A DNA stretch of 6,341 nt from Lentimicrobium sp. (GTDB lineage: Bacteria > Bacteroidota > Bacteroidia > Bacteroidales > Lentimicrobiaceae), in NCBI GenBank assembly GCA_013336205.1, contig JAAXUD010000176.1, positions 1-6,341 of the forward strand, in the 5' to 3' direction. Shown here in pieces: positions 6,078 to 6,341 of the stretch (position 1 is its first letter; each line of letters opens with the position of its first letter). The translations under genes and the position numbers were made by a program. Below the pieces are notes generated by a model. That model was not told the origin of the DNA. It did not search any database and saw only the letters and a list, made by a program, of their open reading frames with translations.

Positions 6078-6341
6078 TTATGGCCTGCTTCCTTCCGGAC
6101 CTTTCGGACGAGTTGCTTTTTCCAGTTCAAGGTATTTTGGGTACAAAGCTGCCGGAATAGCCTGTTTCACTTTCTCATCTCTCACTTTTGCAAGAACATC
6201 AGCCTTTGCTTTTTCGGGCCTAGCGGGTGGTGTTGCAGTTTTATCCAACTCAACAAAGAAATCTTTGAACGCCGCAGTCACTTTTTCTGTTTGTGATTTG
6301 TCGAGTTTAAGTGGCTGGCAGATTTCTTTATCCACCTTTTT
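6078..6341 (-). CDS. Spy/CpxP-like small protein, C-terminal part (partial)
   Basis: Only the last 87 codons are visible; the reading frame stays open to the right edge (Lys-Lys-Val-Asp), so the GTG at 6335 is almost certainly an internal codon and the true start lies outside the window. The visible part is predicted mostly helical and rich in Lys, Ala and Pro. It includes QPLKLDKSQTEKVTAAFKDF, which resembles the L-x-L-(T/D)-x-x-Q helices of Spy/CpxP-type periplasmic proteins, then a second helical stretch (VKQAIPAALYPKYLELEKA) and a Pro/Gly/Arg tail (RPKGPEGSRP). If that assignment holds, it would be an exported envelope-stress or chaperone-like protein, but the signal peptide cannot be checked. 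It is separated from the next gene by a hairpin and 230 bp, so it is probably a different transcription unit. The coding call is strong; the family is tentative. Confidence 0.7.
   Translation of the reverse strand, partial: KKVDKEICQPLKLDKSQTEKVTAAFKDFFVELDKTATPPARPEKAKADVLAKVRDEKVKQAIPAALYPKYLELEKATRPKGPEGSRP

Noticed and set aside
1..6341. Mobile element, CRISPR array, tRNA or phage genes
   Set aside because: No transposase or integrase motif, no regularly spaced repeats, no tRNA-like cloverleaf and no terminal inverted repeats were found on reading both strands.

Overview
The window looks like chromosome from a member of the Bacteroidota. The evidence is a TonB-dependent receptor that carries an N-terminal CarboxypepD_reg-like domain, signal peptides ending in Ala-Gln, a lipoprotein with Lys-Lys-Asp-Asp right after the lipid-bearing cysteine (a Bacteroidota surface-export signal), a LytS-type histidine kinase paired with a LytTR-type regulator, an AT-rich base composition, and a TAnnTTTG-type -7 promoter element in place of an E. 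coli-like promoter. The genus cannot be read from the sequence.

Every credible gene lies on the minus strand, so transcription runs from high to low coordinates. From right to left: (a) 6341-6078, the C-terminal end of a small Lys/Pro-rich protein that resembles Spy/CpxP-like periplasmic proteins, followed by a 13-bp perfect hairpin (6006-6045), probably its terminator; (b) a 230-bp intergenic region with a likely promoter near 5906-5913; (c) 5847-4606, a lipoprotein with two tandem DUF1566/Lcl C-terminal domains; (d) 4594-3656, a secreted NodB-family polysaccharide deacetylase, 11 bp downstream; (e) 3580-1223, a TonB-dependent outer-membrane receptor after a 75-bp gap; (f) 1201-128, a four-TM LytS/YehU-like sensor kinase, 21 bp downstream; (g) 131 down to the window edge, the first 43 residues of the partner response regulator, whose ATG overlaps the kinase stop by 4 bases.

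Genes (c) to (g) have the spacing of one transcription unit. A coherent but unproven reading is a cell-envelope glycan system: a surface lipoprotein that may bind glycan, an exported carbohydrate deacetylase, a TonB-powered outer-membrane channel, and a two-component system that senses and regulates. It has no SusD partner, no glycoside hydrolase in view, and no ECF sigma/anti-sigma pair, so it is not a standard polysaccharide utilization locus. No tRNA, rRNA, CRISPR array, insertion sequence or phage signature was seen.
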